Below, piece after piece: positions 49,208 through 61,200 of a stretch of 64,000 nt of DNA. Location of the stretch: NCBI GenBank assembly GCA_028023455.1, contig JAQFVV010006293.1, forward strand, positions 2,369,844 through 2,433,843, given 5' to 3'. The position numbers were made by a program, and so were the translations under genes. The notes under the pieces are model-generated. The model saw only the letters and a program-made list of their open reading frames with translations. It did not search any database and was not told the DNA's origin. How positions within the stretch are numbered: position 1 is the stretch's first letter; every line of letters starts with the position of its first letter. The DNA comes from Epiperipatus broadwayi. Lineage: Eukaryota > Onychophora > Udeonychophora > Euonychophora > Peripatidae.

Positions 49208-50850
49208 TGATGTTACATTTATATAAGTAATCCTGATTTGAACAGGATTTATTACAATGTTTTTAGTTTTGTGTATGTAAATTTCAGAAAAGATGTTTTC
49301 AGGGATGCAGGAGGGAAAGAGTATTCGGATTGTTTTATTTATATTCATTATTGCTCTATTAGTAAAGTTTAGGTCAAGTATATCAATTCTCACTGAGTGA
49401 TCAGAGAAAGGTGAGCTTTTAAGGATATGTTAATTAGATGATGTAATGAGGGTGAGTAAAATACCAAGTCAATCAGAGATGTAAACCTACCATTATTAAA
49501 GAAAATTGCATTCATTGGCAAGAATCCTTTCCATTCAGTAGTCGGAAGGAATGGGTATGGTGAGGATGCAAGTATGGAATTTATACTAAAAATATATTTT
49601 AGTCCTGGAGGTATATAATGAAGGCAATGTTTGATGTTATTGAATGGTGGTAAAGGGTACAGATAAGCATGTATTTATCTATGTATTGTATTTCAAAAGA
49701 ATTTAATTGTTTTTTTTATCAATGATAATACTAGCATCTGCAGATACCATGCTTGAGGTTTTAAAATATGAGGCAAAATCTTTACCATTAAGATGTGTAA
49801 CTGGATCTATTTGTGATCTATTGTATATTTTGGTTTTAAGTAAACCTAGTATTTGTGTTTGTATAATGTCAAACCATTTGCTAAACTGATCATTTCTTTT
49901 TGATTGTGTTTATGCCTCTCATGTTAAAGGCGCATATTCTAAATTTAATTATGATATATTTTACACTTATTTATTTTCAGAAAAAAATATAAACTAACTT
50001 AATAAATATAAATTACTTTATAAAACAATCAAAATTCAAAATTTTATATTAACTGTTATCTGATGAACTACTGATATTAGATTATTTTAAACTAATTATA
50101 ACATTTATGAATTGCTTGATAAAAACATGCTGCCCTAATCTCTGTTATAGGATTTAAATCTTTTGGCTAGTTTCTATTAGCCAAAGATGTTTTGACTTTC
50201 TTCTTTGAGTTAACAATCTTTTGGGTTGTGCTTTTTTCTTCACTATTGTCAGTTTCCAATCCATCTTTCATTCACACTTTTTGTGAGTGGGTCTATCTGG
50301 TTTGCATTTTATCAGCATGTTGGTAATTTCCTTTAAGGGCTGTTCCATTAGAAGTGGAGGCCATAATTAATGATGTTTTTATTTAGGATGCTGTTATTGA
50401 TATCTGAGTCCATTACTATCAGAACCATGTTGTCTGGTATTTTAATTTCTATTTGTTGTTGAAATTCTTTTGATTTGGGGTGTTGGTGCATGGGGCGGTG
50501 CACAGATTATAGTGTATACCATATAGTTTAGAGCATGCACTAATCAGATGTCCATATTGATGTTTTAATCAATATATCACTATAAATATATGACCTCTTC
50601 ATCAGTAATCTGTGATAGGATTTCATTTGGATTTACATTTTTATGTAAATGCACTTTGAAATAGTAACTATTTCCATATATTGGTATTGATGCAATGTCA
50701 CATGGAAGTCAATAACTTCTCCAAGAGGCTCCATTAGCTTGATAAAGTCATTAATGTTATAATATAGATAAGTGTTTTTTACTATTCTAGTTACATTATT
50801 GTTTCTTAATGAATTTAATGTTACCAAGGTATATTTATCCAATGTTTTAA

Positions 50851-53370
50851 ATGATTCTTAGAATGAGTTATGTTAGTCCTCATTTTTAAACTTGATTATG
50901 ATATATATATAATTCAGGTGATCTGCTTTTTTTATAAACTTCAAAGCATAATAGCATATATACATTTTTAAAATTTGTTTTAAGACAAAATGTCCTATGC
51001 TGTTCATCACAGTGATAGAGTGACAAATTTGAGATCAAAAGATTGCTTTTCATACTCAAATGTTATATAATTTATAATTTATCATAAAATGTTTACATAA
51101 ATAAATATTTGAATGCTTATTGCTTAAAAGTTCCTAAGTTTGAACCCAAAAGTGCAAACTGGAATCAACCTAAGACTCGTGTTTTAGTATGATCTTCCAC
51201 TGCATCGCATGTTAAACTCTTTTCCTGATAGGATGTTATTGCAACTAAGCAAACATCTTAAATCTTATTGATAGTAATTTATCTTCTTACTTTTTTATCA
51301 TAATTCATTCTGGTATTTTAATATTTCCAATTGCATTATAAACTTTAATAATACATTTTATCATTTATATAAAAGTTTATTTCTATAAAATTTGGTTACA
51401 TATAAAAAGTAAACTCTCATCAAAACGTAAACAAATGAAAGTTATCCTAAAATTAACTCTAAATAATATAGAATCAAATAATATAATTAAATATAAATAA
51501 TATTTTATTTTTCCCAAATGTATGCATGGATTAATATTAACTAAATATTCAATCTCTTATAAATATGACATAAATTATTTTTTATTGTTTTTATAGTAAT
51601 TTTAATTTTAAATAGAAATGGTGTATTTTCAAATTGATTTATTTTTGTTTTTAAATGAGATTCGATAAACAAACTTTGATCCTTCAAATACATATTCGAT
51701 TTGTCATTACTATTTTTTGAATGTAATTTTCTTACATGTTAAAATTTTGATAGAGTATACTTATATTAATGGTCTGTCAAGAAAACAATTTTATGGGTTC
51801 GTCATGCTTTAGCATTATTTATGTATGTTAAAGATAATTTTATGACTTCAGTTAATCTTTTGGCAAAGAGTACTATGACCAAGCAATTGAAACACCTCTC
51901 ATGGCAACTCACGGTTAGAAAATTATAAATAAAACTCTTATTTATCATTCTAAGAGTTTTCCAAATTAAAAATAAATTTAAGATTATTAGAAAAAATATA
52001 TAAAAAATACAAACAAATGATAAGAGAAAAACAATGATGATATTAGTCACCTGAATATCTAGATCAAGACAACCAACACAAAACTCATTGTTTGAAATAA
52101 TAATTTCTGTATTTTTTGTATTAAACTAAAATTAGAAAAATGATGTACACATACATAATCATATAGCTTCAGACAGAAATGATCTTCATCTTCATTCACA
52201 TCTGATTATGTAAACATTAATTTACTTTATGTTGAAACTATATTTGAATTTACTGAATGAATCAGAAATTATGTAATAAAGACTAAAGTCATAACTGTCT
52301 TTTAAGTCCATACTAAAATTTTAAATCAGGTAGAATAGCAAATGAGATAGACTTCAAAAAGAATTATTCTTGATCTTTTGTTCAACATTTAGAGTGCTTT
52401 TTATTCATAATCTGGGGTGTGTGGGCAATTTACTCCCTTTGTTTATATGCATTGAGTTATGTTTAATTTAAAGTTTGAATATTTAAATAATAAAAAAAGA
52501 TTTGATAATAAAGCCAAAAAGAATGGGTTGAGAAATGCACTATATGTTTATCATAAAGCATAAATAGAATCTTATGTAAAGAAGTGTCTCTATTTGCTCT
52601 TACTTTTGCAATTGATACAATGATAGCTTTGGGATAAATTAAGAGTATTTCATCTCTATTTGAGTGATATTTATTGTAATCTTGATTGATTAGGGTTTTC
52701 AGATGGTAATGCAATTTATTAATTACCAGACCAATTGTGCTATCATCTGGTAACATTGATGACTCAAACTTACAATAGATGCTGTTAGAATTTTAAAAAA
52801 TGCAGTATAGATGGTAGATGAAACTATACAAAGTAAAGTAGGATTATGATCTTTGCATATAAGGAATGACAGGGATTTTAAAAATACTTATAAAATTTTA
52901 TTTTATATTTGAAACTAACGCTTGTTAAAATAATTTATTATTAGATTAATTGGAAGAGATATCAGATAATAAAATAAGCTAAAGAATTGATGTATTTGTA
53001 AAAAAATTGAAATGAATATTTCAGCATAATTATATTAAATATAGAATGTGTTACAGATTGGGATAGAAAGATAGAAGAATTAGTAATTAAATAGGAGTAA
53101 CTACTATAGAAATTAAAAATATTTGGTAAAAAACAACATTAATATGTTATCAAATGATCAACATTGAAGCAGAAAATATAATAATAATAAAAGTGACTGA
53201 TTATTTAAGTTTGGAAAAATGAATTTAGAAACAAATTAAAAAGTGAAAAAAAGACAATTATCATAATTTGTTCAGAGATGAAGCAAATGCTTATCATTTA
53301 GTTTTAAACTGTAGCAGGTTTAGCAAAAATAATGAAAGAAGAAATAGTCAATAAAAATTAAAGCCATATT
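50851..53370. other. AT-rich sequence, with a faint LINE tail near 53.26-53.34 kb
   Basis: Mostly nothing is recognisable. The minus-strand frames 51802-52050 and 52463-52756 have no clear family. Near 53262-53340 the + strand can be read as RDEANAYHLVLNCSRFSK, which resembles the C-terminal zinc-finger-like segment of some LINE polyproteins (ETA.HLV..CS). The support is weak. Confidence 0.35.
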
Positions 53371-53660
53371 TCACATGACCTAATCTTTTTAAGTTTGTAA
53401 ATAAAAAACAGTGAACTATGTTAATTGCTCTAAAAGCTTTATTGATAAATGCTAGCAAGAGAAAGCATTTTAAAATCTCTATCTAGAAACCACACCTTAA
53501 CCTCAGACCAATAGTTTTATGTTTTGGTGTCTGAAACTATCCTAGCTTCTCACTGAGGAGTGCCAAAGCATGAAACCATTGGTCTGAGGTTAGGGAGTGG
53601 TTTCTAGATAGAGATTTTAAAATGTATTCTTTTGCTAGCATTTATCAATAAAGATTGTTT
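53371..53660. mobile_element. Hammerhead-bearing repeat, second locus, foldback form
   Basis: Left arm 53433-53512 and right arm 53578-53657 are about 80-base reverse complements (TTTTAAAATCTCTATCTAGA left, TCTAGATAGAGATTTTAAAA right). They surround a hammerhead motif at 53541-53594. The left side continues outward (53371-53432) with similarity to the minus-strand piece A at 48563-48690 (TCACATGA, TTAAG.TTGTA, GCTCTAAA). The same unit is therefore present here as an inverted partial copy joined to a + strand copy that carries the ribozyme. No protein is encoded. Confidence 0.7.
53541..53594 (+). ncRNA. Type I hammerhead ribozyme, core apparently intact
   Basis: All invariant hammerhead positions are present. 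C3-A9 are CTGAGGA (53553-53559; position 7 is variable). Stem II is GTGC/GCAT (53560-53563 with 53568-53571, loop CAAA; one G.U pair next to the core). GAAA is 53572-53575. Stem III is ACC/GGT (53575-53577 with 53581-53583, loop ATT). The cleavage triplet GTC ends at C53584. Stem I pairs CTCA (53549-53552) with TGAG (53585-53588), then an internal loop (GCTT / GT), then CCTA (53541-53544) with TAGG (53591-53594). A minimal stem III and an internal loop in stem I facing loop II are known features of natural metazoan type I hammerheads. Self-cleavage is predicted after C53584. The 3' half also pairs with the foldback arm at 53433-53512, which could compete with ribozyme folding. Confidence 0.75.
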
Positions 53661-54850
53661 AATGAAAGAAAAGTTTGAGGGAAAAAAAAATTGAAGGGAG
53701 ATTTTTAAGATGTGTGATGAAGTAACATAAATTAGAGGGGAAATAAACAATGATTTTGAAACATGGATTACAAAAAATAAAAATAAATTATAATAGTTTA
53801 CACTTATTAAAGGCATTTTTATATAAGGGTTGCATTTAAAATTCTATTCAGGAATTTAACAAAAACATCAGTTTTTCAATAAATAATTGAATGGTTTGTC
53901 ACTCATGAAGATCATGTGATATTCTTCAGCCTATCATTCTATCACTGTTCTCTCAATTTGAAATCCAATGAAAGATAAAAATATTTCCAACAGAAATGTT
54001 GAATGTAAATAAGAAACAAACCAAAAATTTTCCATTTGATTTTCGATCTGACAAAACAAAAATGCAAAAATTTTGTAACAAGGTAACAGAGATTAATCAT
54101 GCAGAAGATATCTGCTGTTATGGATACTACAATTGCAAAATGAGTTGTTTAACTTAAATGGTAAATTGAGGTCAACAAAGAAGTTTGCTGTTAATTAAAA
54201 TATCCTTTGAATTCTCTGTGAAGCATTAAAGGAATAAAGCAGGATGAAAGCATAATATGCATTCCATATATTTTTGTCATAGCAACTGTGATTATTTATA
54301 TGATAAATGAAAGGGTTGTTCACCAGCATGCTTCAGCAAATATGGTGAGTTTATAGACTTTTATCTTTAAGATCAATAAACATCATGTTCTTTTTTCTCA
54401 GTTGCCTGATAGTTCTTAACTGAAATAACAATTGAATTTTCTTGAGAGCAGGATAATTTTGTGAGTTAATGATTTTTTTTTATTATTATAGATATTTCAA
54501 ATCATACAGACAAAGCTAGATTATAATCTTTTATAACTTATTTTCAAGAAACTAAAGTCATCATTCAAGGCAGTAGTCAATAGCCAAAAGTGGAAAATGC
54601 TAAGAATACTCTCATTGTAGATTCTGGCTGCAACTTGTTGATAACCTTTTATTTACATATCTACAATTGTAGATCACTTTCAAATGAAGACATATTGCAT
54701 GAATTGGAAAAAGACATGTCTAATATTAAATGAGATATTGTTGAAGTTAAAAGAAAAAATGAGAAAATTAATTTAAAAAGAGGGCGTAATTTTACTATAC
54801 ATGCATAAGTATTGGAGCACAAGTGGGTGTGATTTACAACTAAAATAAAA
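53661..54850. other. AT-rich sequence, no feature seen
   Basis: No readable gene or repeat. The minus-strand frames here are low-complexity. Confidence 0.4.
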
Positions 54851-57180
54851 ACATTCTAGAGATTGATGGTATGTCAAACAGACTGAGAAGATTATTAGAT
54901 TAGTTATTCAATTTAATGGAAAATAATTCAGGTTTATACCCAAACAAGTTCTTACAGTGATGAAAAAGTAGGGTTTTATATATATAGATATATGAAATGC
55001 TTTTGATAAATCAAACAATATTTTAAGATTGTTATAGGAAGTTTTAATGCTAGAATTGATAAATGATTGAAAAATGAGCGTACTGTGGATATATATAATT
55101 ATAATGACCGTCAAGATAAAAGACAAACTTGTGAGTTCACAAAAAAAAATCCTGTACTTTATGAATGATTTTTTTTGACAAAAATGGAAGTAGATATGTA
55201 CGCATGCAAGTGAAGATATTTACAGAATTGGATTATATTTTGACTAACAGAAAGTATGTATTTCAAGATTCAATATAGGAAATAGTGATTCGTGAGATGT
55301 TATACATGTTAATGCAAAACTAAAGAGACAAAAATTATTAAAAACCTTAATATTACAGTTGATATTTCTAATCTGAGAAATATTCCAATGAATTTAAATT
55401 AGAACATGAAAATCACTTTAGAATATTAATATTTTGAAGAATGTATCAGATTTCATTGAAATCAATAAGAAAATAATTGATACTGTGTTAAGAACTGTAA
55501 TAAAGATAATTACAAAAAAAAAGAAGGAATAGACCTGTAAATTTTCTACTGAAACAAGACAATGCACATAAAAAAAGATATCTAGATTTTTTTTAATGAT
55601 CCATTAAGAAAAATTGAATATCTAAAGTTTTATAAAATGGTACAAAATAGTTAATAATATAAAAATTATATAATTGTGAAATTGGCAATGAAAGCTATAG
55701 AAGTCTGAAAAGTGTAAAATTAATACCTTGTTTGTACGGAAAGGTTTTAGTGATAAGAAAATAAGATGTGACTATTACTAAAAAACAAGAGATGACATAA
55801 TAAAATGTGTAAAAGAGTCCTATAAAAAAATTACATAAAAAACAAGAAAAGTATCTTTTACAATTAATTACACTGTCTGAATTGCAAAGTATTTTAAATG
55901 AAAACATGAAGTATGCAATTAAATCTTTGAAGAAGGGAAAAGTTCTACAAATGATGGAATTATTATTGATATTTAAAAAAAAAAAACGGTGAAAAAAATT
56001 CAAAAATTGTTAGCAAAATTATATACCAAAATGTCTAAATCATAAAAATATATCAGATGATTGGAAGAATATAGTAGTAATACTGTTATTTAAGAAAAGT
56101 GATAAAGAAAATATTAGAAATTCAAAGCCGATCAGTTTTTTATTGGTTCTATATAAAAAAATTTACCAAGATAATTCAAACTCATTTACAATTAACTTTG
56201 TATAAAAGAACAAGCTGGATTTAAAAGTAGTTTTAGCACAATGGATTACATCTAAACATTGAGAAAAATTACAGAAAAGACCAATGAATATAAAATTGTC
56301 ATTATACTTTTTTGGATTTAGAGATTATAAAAAAGCATTTGCTAAGGGCTTTTCCATTGGATTAAAACTTTGGATTATCAAGATATAAATCTGGGATATT
56401 GCCATATTCTGAAGAATATTAATCAAAATGTAAATAATAGTAATTTCAATACTAAGATTAATAATGAGAAACCTAACAGTGTGATTCCATATTTCTAGAA
56501 CTTTTCCATTTTATAATAAAGTTTTTGTGGATTAAACTGAAAAACTAAGAGGCTAAAAATAAATGAAGATTATTTAAGCCATGTAGATTATGTGCCCCCC
56601 TCCCAAATAAAGTTTCAGAGCTTCAGGAAATGTTGCAAGATTTATCAGATGAAAGTAAAATCAAAGATAAATGCTAAAAAGATAATAAAAATTGATAATG
56701 ATGAATTACAAGAAATTAACAAATAAAAATACATTGATCAGATGATTAAATGGGTGAAAACATAATGAATAAAATTAATCATATAATTAAACTGGATAGA
56801 GTGCTTTTGATAGAAATAATTTTGTACTATGCCCATGTGTTTGAAAAGGAAGATTTTTAATATATATATGTTTTATCTGTTCAGACCATTTAATGAAATA
56901 TGGAAAGATGTATATTAGGAGTAACAAGAAGATATTCAAGTCAAGCAGTGTTAGCCGAGAGATCATCGCAGCCGTCTTGCAAGCAAGTAGTTGGTTGCAG
57001 ACGGTTGTGGGTTCACGACCCGGCCGATGCTATGACATATGGGTGGGGGGGAGAAGAAGATATTCAAAAAGGGAAAATATTTGATGAGAAAACAAACAGG
57101 TATCATATCATTGAAAGAATAAAGAAACTTCGGAGTTGAGATAGATATATCGCTAAAAGAGATAATAATCGATGGACAAT
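54851..57180 (+). pseudogene. Decayed RTE-type LINE (+ strand), interrupted by a SINE
   Basis: Motifs of an apurinic-endonuclease plus RT protein can be read in order on the + strand with many frameshifts. IVIGSFNARIDK (from 55028) corresponds to the endonuclease GDFNAR motif. QAGFKSSFSTMDYI (from 56211) is the RT QAGFR.GFST motif. DYKKAFA (about 56322-56342) matches the DxxKAFD motif A. LQEMLQDLSDESK can be read near 56620-56660. After the SINE, YHIIERIKKLRS and RDNNRWT (57099-57176) match the C-terminal VIERI.KLKWRWAGH...DNRWT segment of the family. The same family is seen at 58840-61200, 62190-62480 and 62760-63270. No functional product is possible. Confidence 0.65.
56926..57067 (+). mobile_element. 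tRNA-derived SINE, copy 3, with perfect 14-bp target duplication
   Basis: The SINE body (56940-57053) starts GTCAAGCAGTGTTAGCCGAG, contains the CTTGCAAGCAAGTAGTTGG core, a good box B (GGTTCACGACCC) and the tail GATGCTATGACATATGGG with a G run. It is flanked by AAGAAGATATTCAA at 56926-56939 and 57054-57067, an exact target duplication. It splits the LINE at 54851-57180 in its C-terminal coding part, so it inserted after that LINE. Of the three copies it has the best preserved promoter-like boxes and is probably the youngest. Confidence 0.9.
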
Positions 57181-58129
57181 CATAGTTTTAAATTGCATTC
57201 CAACATATAAAGACCTGGAAAGAAATCATATGTGAGATAAATGTGATGTGAAGAAAAGAGGCTGTGAATAAAAAAAACTGGATTTAAATAGAAACTTTCA
57301 TTCTGTAGTACATCAATGATATTTGAAAATGATGATGATAAATGTTTAAAAGCCTTATCAGCATTTTTCACCCAATGTTTCGCGCAATGAAATCATTTTA
57401 CAACATTGCTAAAGGGTTAGAACCTTATGAATTTTTTCCCCACATCCGGCAGTACTTTACGACCCCAAGATTAGCGGTTTAAGATAAAAACAAAGATTCG
57501 GAAGTGTGTGGGAATAGGAATTGCTTATATTCAAGAACTGAGGATAAACCGATATAATTTTTTTAATTCGATATACTTAAATTGTATTAACATAATGGTT
57601 TTATATATTTAAGTTCAAACAGATTTTTTTTCATTTTTACAAAAATGTATGATCACTTTCAATCTGGTTGTTGAAGATTTTTTCCCCCGGTATACAGATG
57701 TCACTATAAAAGAAAAAAATCTATTGATTGGTTTTTCTTGGTCAGTTGAAGCTCATCTGAAGCATTTAATCTATTTTATGACTGGTTAAAACAGAAGCGA
57801 CAGCAGTGATCAAAACAATATATAAAAGAAAATAGAACCTTAATCAGCTAAGTATTAAATTTTAGTGAATTCCTTGAAAAGTAAATAGATTTTTTTTTAA
57901 ATATATATATACTGTATAATTAAATAAGCATATAGATAATTCTATACTTTTAAAAAAGTATACGCAAACATTTTTATATTATCTATAAAATTTAAAATGC
58001 TATATTTAAACTTTCAGAGAAATCTGAGTAAAAATATAAGAATTTATTGTTTTATTTATGAAAAAATATTTCTCTGAAAATCAAAATGTTTTGTTAATTT
58101 TTTAATTCACTACTTGGTTTATGCGTAAT
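57181..58129. other. AT-rich sequence, no gene seen
   Basis: No coding pattern or repeat with ends is readable. The minus-strand frame 57180-57371 is unremarkable. Confidence 0.45.
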
Positions 58130-58830
58130 AAATCTCATTATTAATAATTGTCTTCATCCGCATGCTAAATAGACCACCATTCTCCAAGTTATCTGTTTTC
58201 TGCTTTACATCTCAAAATCTTCTTGCTATTTCCCTTCTCAAAACAATTAGTCTTTTTTTTTTCAACCTCTTTTCTTAATCAGGTCTTTAACAATTCTTTT
58301 CTTTTCACACCAATCTAGTATTTTTTTTTCTTCACAATTTTTTTTTTTTAAAAAATAAATAAATAAATTCTCACTTAAATCTTTTTCTTTTCTTCATTGC
58401 CAATCTTATCTTTCAAATTATTCTCTTCCATTCTCTCAACATTTGCATCTCTAATATCTCCCATTTTTATTTTGTCCAATTATCCATATTTCTGCTTCAT
58501 ATAAAGCTACATCCCTGAACAAACAATTTAATAAGCAACCTTTTATAATTTTATTCTAAATATGAATACCATATTGTCTTTATCAAAAACATGTTTAGCT
58601 ATTATATTTTTTATTCTAAGTTCTTTATTGCTACTTCTACAAATCAATTTTCCAAATACTTAAGCGCTAATCTACTCTAACCCAATACTTAATTTTAATA
58701 TTTTCTCAAATTTTTATAAGTTCTGACAATCATATATTATTTTCAATCATTGTCAATCTATTATATATGAAGATCTCTTCAAGTTTAATCTAGTTTTTGA
58801 ACTTCTTTATTTCATCTATCAGTCTCATAT
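58130..58830 (-). pseudogene. Second LINE-type fragment (RT C-terminus)
   Basis: The minus strand around 58540-58390 reads FVQGCSFIWSRNMDN, matching the FVRSVALYGAETWT segment that follows the RT domain in many RTE/BovB-like LINEs. A basic stretch (EEWKRI..KIRLAMKKRKR-like) follows. The sequence is distinct from the adjacent family at 58840-61200 and much decayed. Confidence 0.4.
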
Positions 58831-58839
58831 ATAGTATTT

Positions 58840-61200
58840 TTCTAAATCTTTTGGGATCCAATTTAAAACTTCAACTGTCCATCTATTAATAAAATCTTTT
58901 CTAGCAATGGGCTCAGCTCCATTTCACAATTTTGTCATTGATATCAGATACCTGGACGCCAGTTTATTCTCACCTATGTATTTCATTTTCAACATCTTGT
59001 TACTCCTAATACACATTTCTCCATAGTTTGTTGAGTAGTCAAAAGTCTCTGTATCACTCTTCAGTTATATGTCTAAGTCTCAGATCTGTAAGTAAGAACT
59101 GGTAACACATTTATTGAAAACTTTCTTTTCACACACATAGGCATATTTCCTTTTAATATTAAATTATTTCTAACACTCCAACCAAGTATAATTCTATTAT
59201 TAAGTTCATCTATTATGTTTTCATTTATAGTAATAATCTGACCAAGGTGTTTGTAGTTGTCAATTTCTTCTAACTCATCATAATCAATCTTTATTTTTAT
59301 CTTTTGAGAAAATGCATTGAACATTACTTTAGTCTTTTTAACATTTATCTTTAGTCCTACTTTCTTACTTTCATCTGATAACTCTTGCAACATTTTCTGA
59401 AGCTCTGAAGCATTATTTGCAGAAATAATTACACTATCTGCAAAATCTAAATGACTTAAATAATCTCCATTTAATTTTATCCCATTAGCTTCCATTTTAA
59501 TTCACAAAATATTTTTTTGTAAAAGTGTTGTAAAAAGTTTTGGAGATATGGTATCATCTTGTTATACAACCTTCTCAAAGTTAATCTTCTTAGGATCACT
59601 TTGCAATATGATTATTACTGCTTCATTTTGGTATTCTTCTGAATATGACAATATCCTGGCTTTATGTGTTGGTGATTCAATGCTTGAATCACCATACAAA
59701 TGTTTATAGAATCAAATTCCTTTTTGTAATCTACAAATACAAAGCATCATAGCAACTCATATTAGTCCTACCTATAAATTCCCTCAATATTTGGATGCGA
59801 TTCACTGAATCCAAATTTCACTAAATATGAGTTGTAATTATCTTGATCAAGATTTTAAAAACTGATATGTCTGTAATTCCTAATGTTTTCTTTAGTATCT
59901 TTTTAAAATACCAATATTATTATTGCATTCTTCCAATTATCTGCTATTAGACATTTGGTATATATGGATGATTTTTCTATTTCTTCATCTGCTTAAGATA
60001 TCAATTGTAATGCCATCATTTTTAACTCTTCAGGGTAATTTAGAAGATATAATAATTATAGAGGATATTTTATTTTTTTGTTCTTTATTATTAAGTAACT
60101 TTTTATAGAACTCTTTCACATATTTTGTGATATTTTTTAAATAATATTTTTTTTTCTTATTGTTGAAACAAATTTCTTTCCAATATCAAAATGTTATTTT
60201 GCACGTTTGAGACTTTTATTCTTTTCGATAGCTTTCTGTGCCAACTCATAATTATATTTTCTTATATTATTATTAATTCTTTTTATACCATTTTTTTTAA
60301 TTGTAAATATTTAATTCTTCTTAATCGATTTTTTTTTTTCATATTCTATCTTTTTTATATACATTGTCATATTCAAATAGAAAATTTACCGATAAATTGT
60401 TTTTTTTTTTTATCCACTATCTTCCTCACAGTTCTCAATAGATTTATCAGTTATTTTCTTATTGATTTTACTCATGAAGAACATCAACTACTAAGACTTT
60501 CTAGATAATTTTTGTCTTTTTAGTTTTGCATTAACGTGTACTTTACATCCCACTATCGATTATCATTCCGTGCTATTTTAGAATTGTATTTTCTGTTAGA
60601 CAAAATAGAATTCGGTTGTAACATTATTTGAATGCTTCCATATTCAATTCCATTTAACATTTTTCTCATTAGTTTTTTTACAAATTTCATAAGTCTGTGT
60701 TCTCTCACACATTTATCATCATAATCAAATTTACCACAACACTTATATTTTTCAATCATATATTAATTCTAGCATTAAAATTTCCTATTATAATTTTAAA
60801 ATGTTGTTTAATCTGATCATTTTAAAATGCCATTTGATCTATCAAAAACATTTTGTACATCCATATAAAAAAAATCTCTACTTCTTCATCAGAATGAGAA
60901 GCTGTTGGTCCATAAACTTGAATTATCAATTTGAATAATTAATCTTGCTACTTTGTTTGATAGACCATAATTTTCTCCACAAGTGTTCTTTCATTTTTTA
61001 TTTACAACGAATCCCACATCATTTTGTGCCTCCAACATTTTTGCCTGTGTGGTAAAATACATGTCCATTTTTTAAAATCAATTGCCTCTTTGCTTTTTCT
61101 TTTGATTTTTACAAAAGTCAATATTTCTTTTAATGAGAAAGTTATTCTGCCAATACATACAATATTTGCTTAACTTGGATGTGATCCACAATGGTAGGTA
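58840..61200 (-). pseudogene. RTE-type LINE remnant, best preserved copy
   Basis: A 140-codon open frame on the minus strand (59495 to 59073) encodes the RT core and thumb. It contains HLDFADSVIISANN, where FADS replaces the catalytic FADD, then ELQKMLQEL..ESKKVGLKI, KKTKVMFN, NYKHLGQI, MPMCVKRK and VLPVLTYRSET. These are hallmarks of the RTE-type endonuclease/RT family common in invertebrates. The catalytic aspartate change and flanking stops show that it is dead. Upstream (to about 61200, minus) further stretches are colinear with the older copy at 21530-23730. The 3' end lies near 58840. Autonomous copies of this family elsewhere in the genome could have mobilised the SINEs; that is inference. 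Confidence 0.8.

Larger units (their letters stand above)
46430..50850 (-). pseudogene. Decayed LINE with ORF1 zinc knuckle, endonuclease and RT
   Basis: Reading the minus strand from 50850 downward, the pieces come in LINE order. A frame at 50842-50633 contains a PLGEVIDF patch like ORF1 RNA-binding domains. Around 50575-50532 a zinc knuckle can be read across a frameshift (C..C...GHLISAC). An endonuclease end follows at about 49500-49370 with SLIDLVFYSPSL and SDHSVRIDIL, where SDH is the catalytic-type motif. The RT region follows: a PLLKNQETLTKLINLR block near 47960, QRCPLSTLLF at about 47547-47518 (motif B), and AFMDNI at about 47430-47405, where the catalytic FxDD has become MDN. The elements at 48563-49207 interrupt it between endonuclease and RT. 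CPLS.LLF suggests an L1/Tx1-like clade. It is non-functional: many stops and frameshifts. Confidence 0.65.

Noticed and set aside
52463-52756. 97-codon - strand open frame
   Set aside because: No family pattern; the second half is low-complexity aromatic sequence. Chance or a very old fossil.
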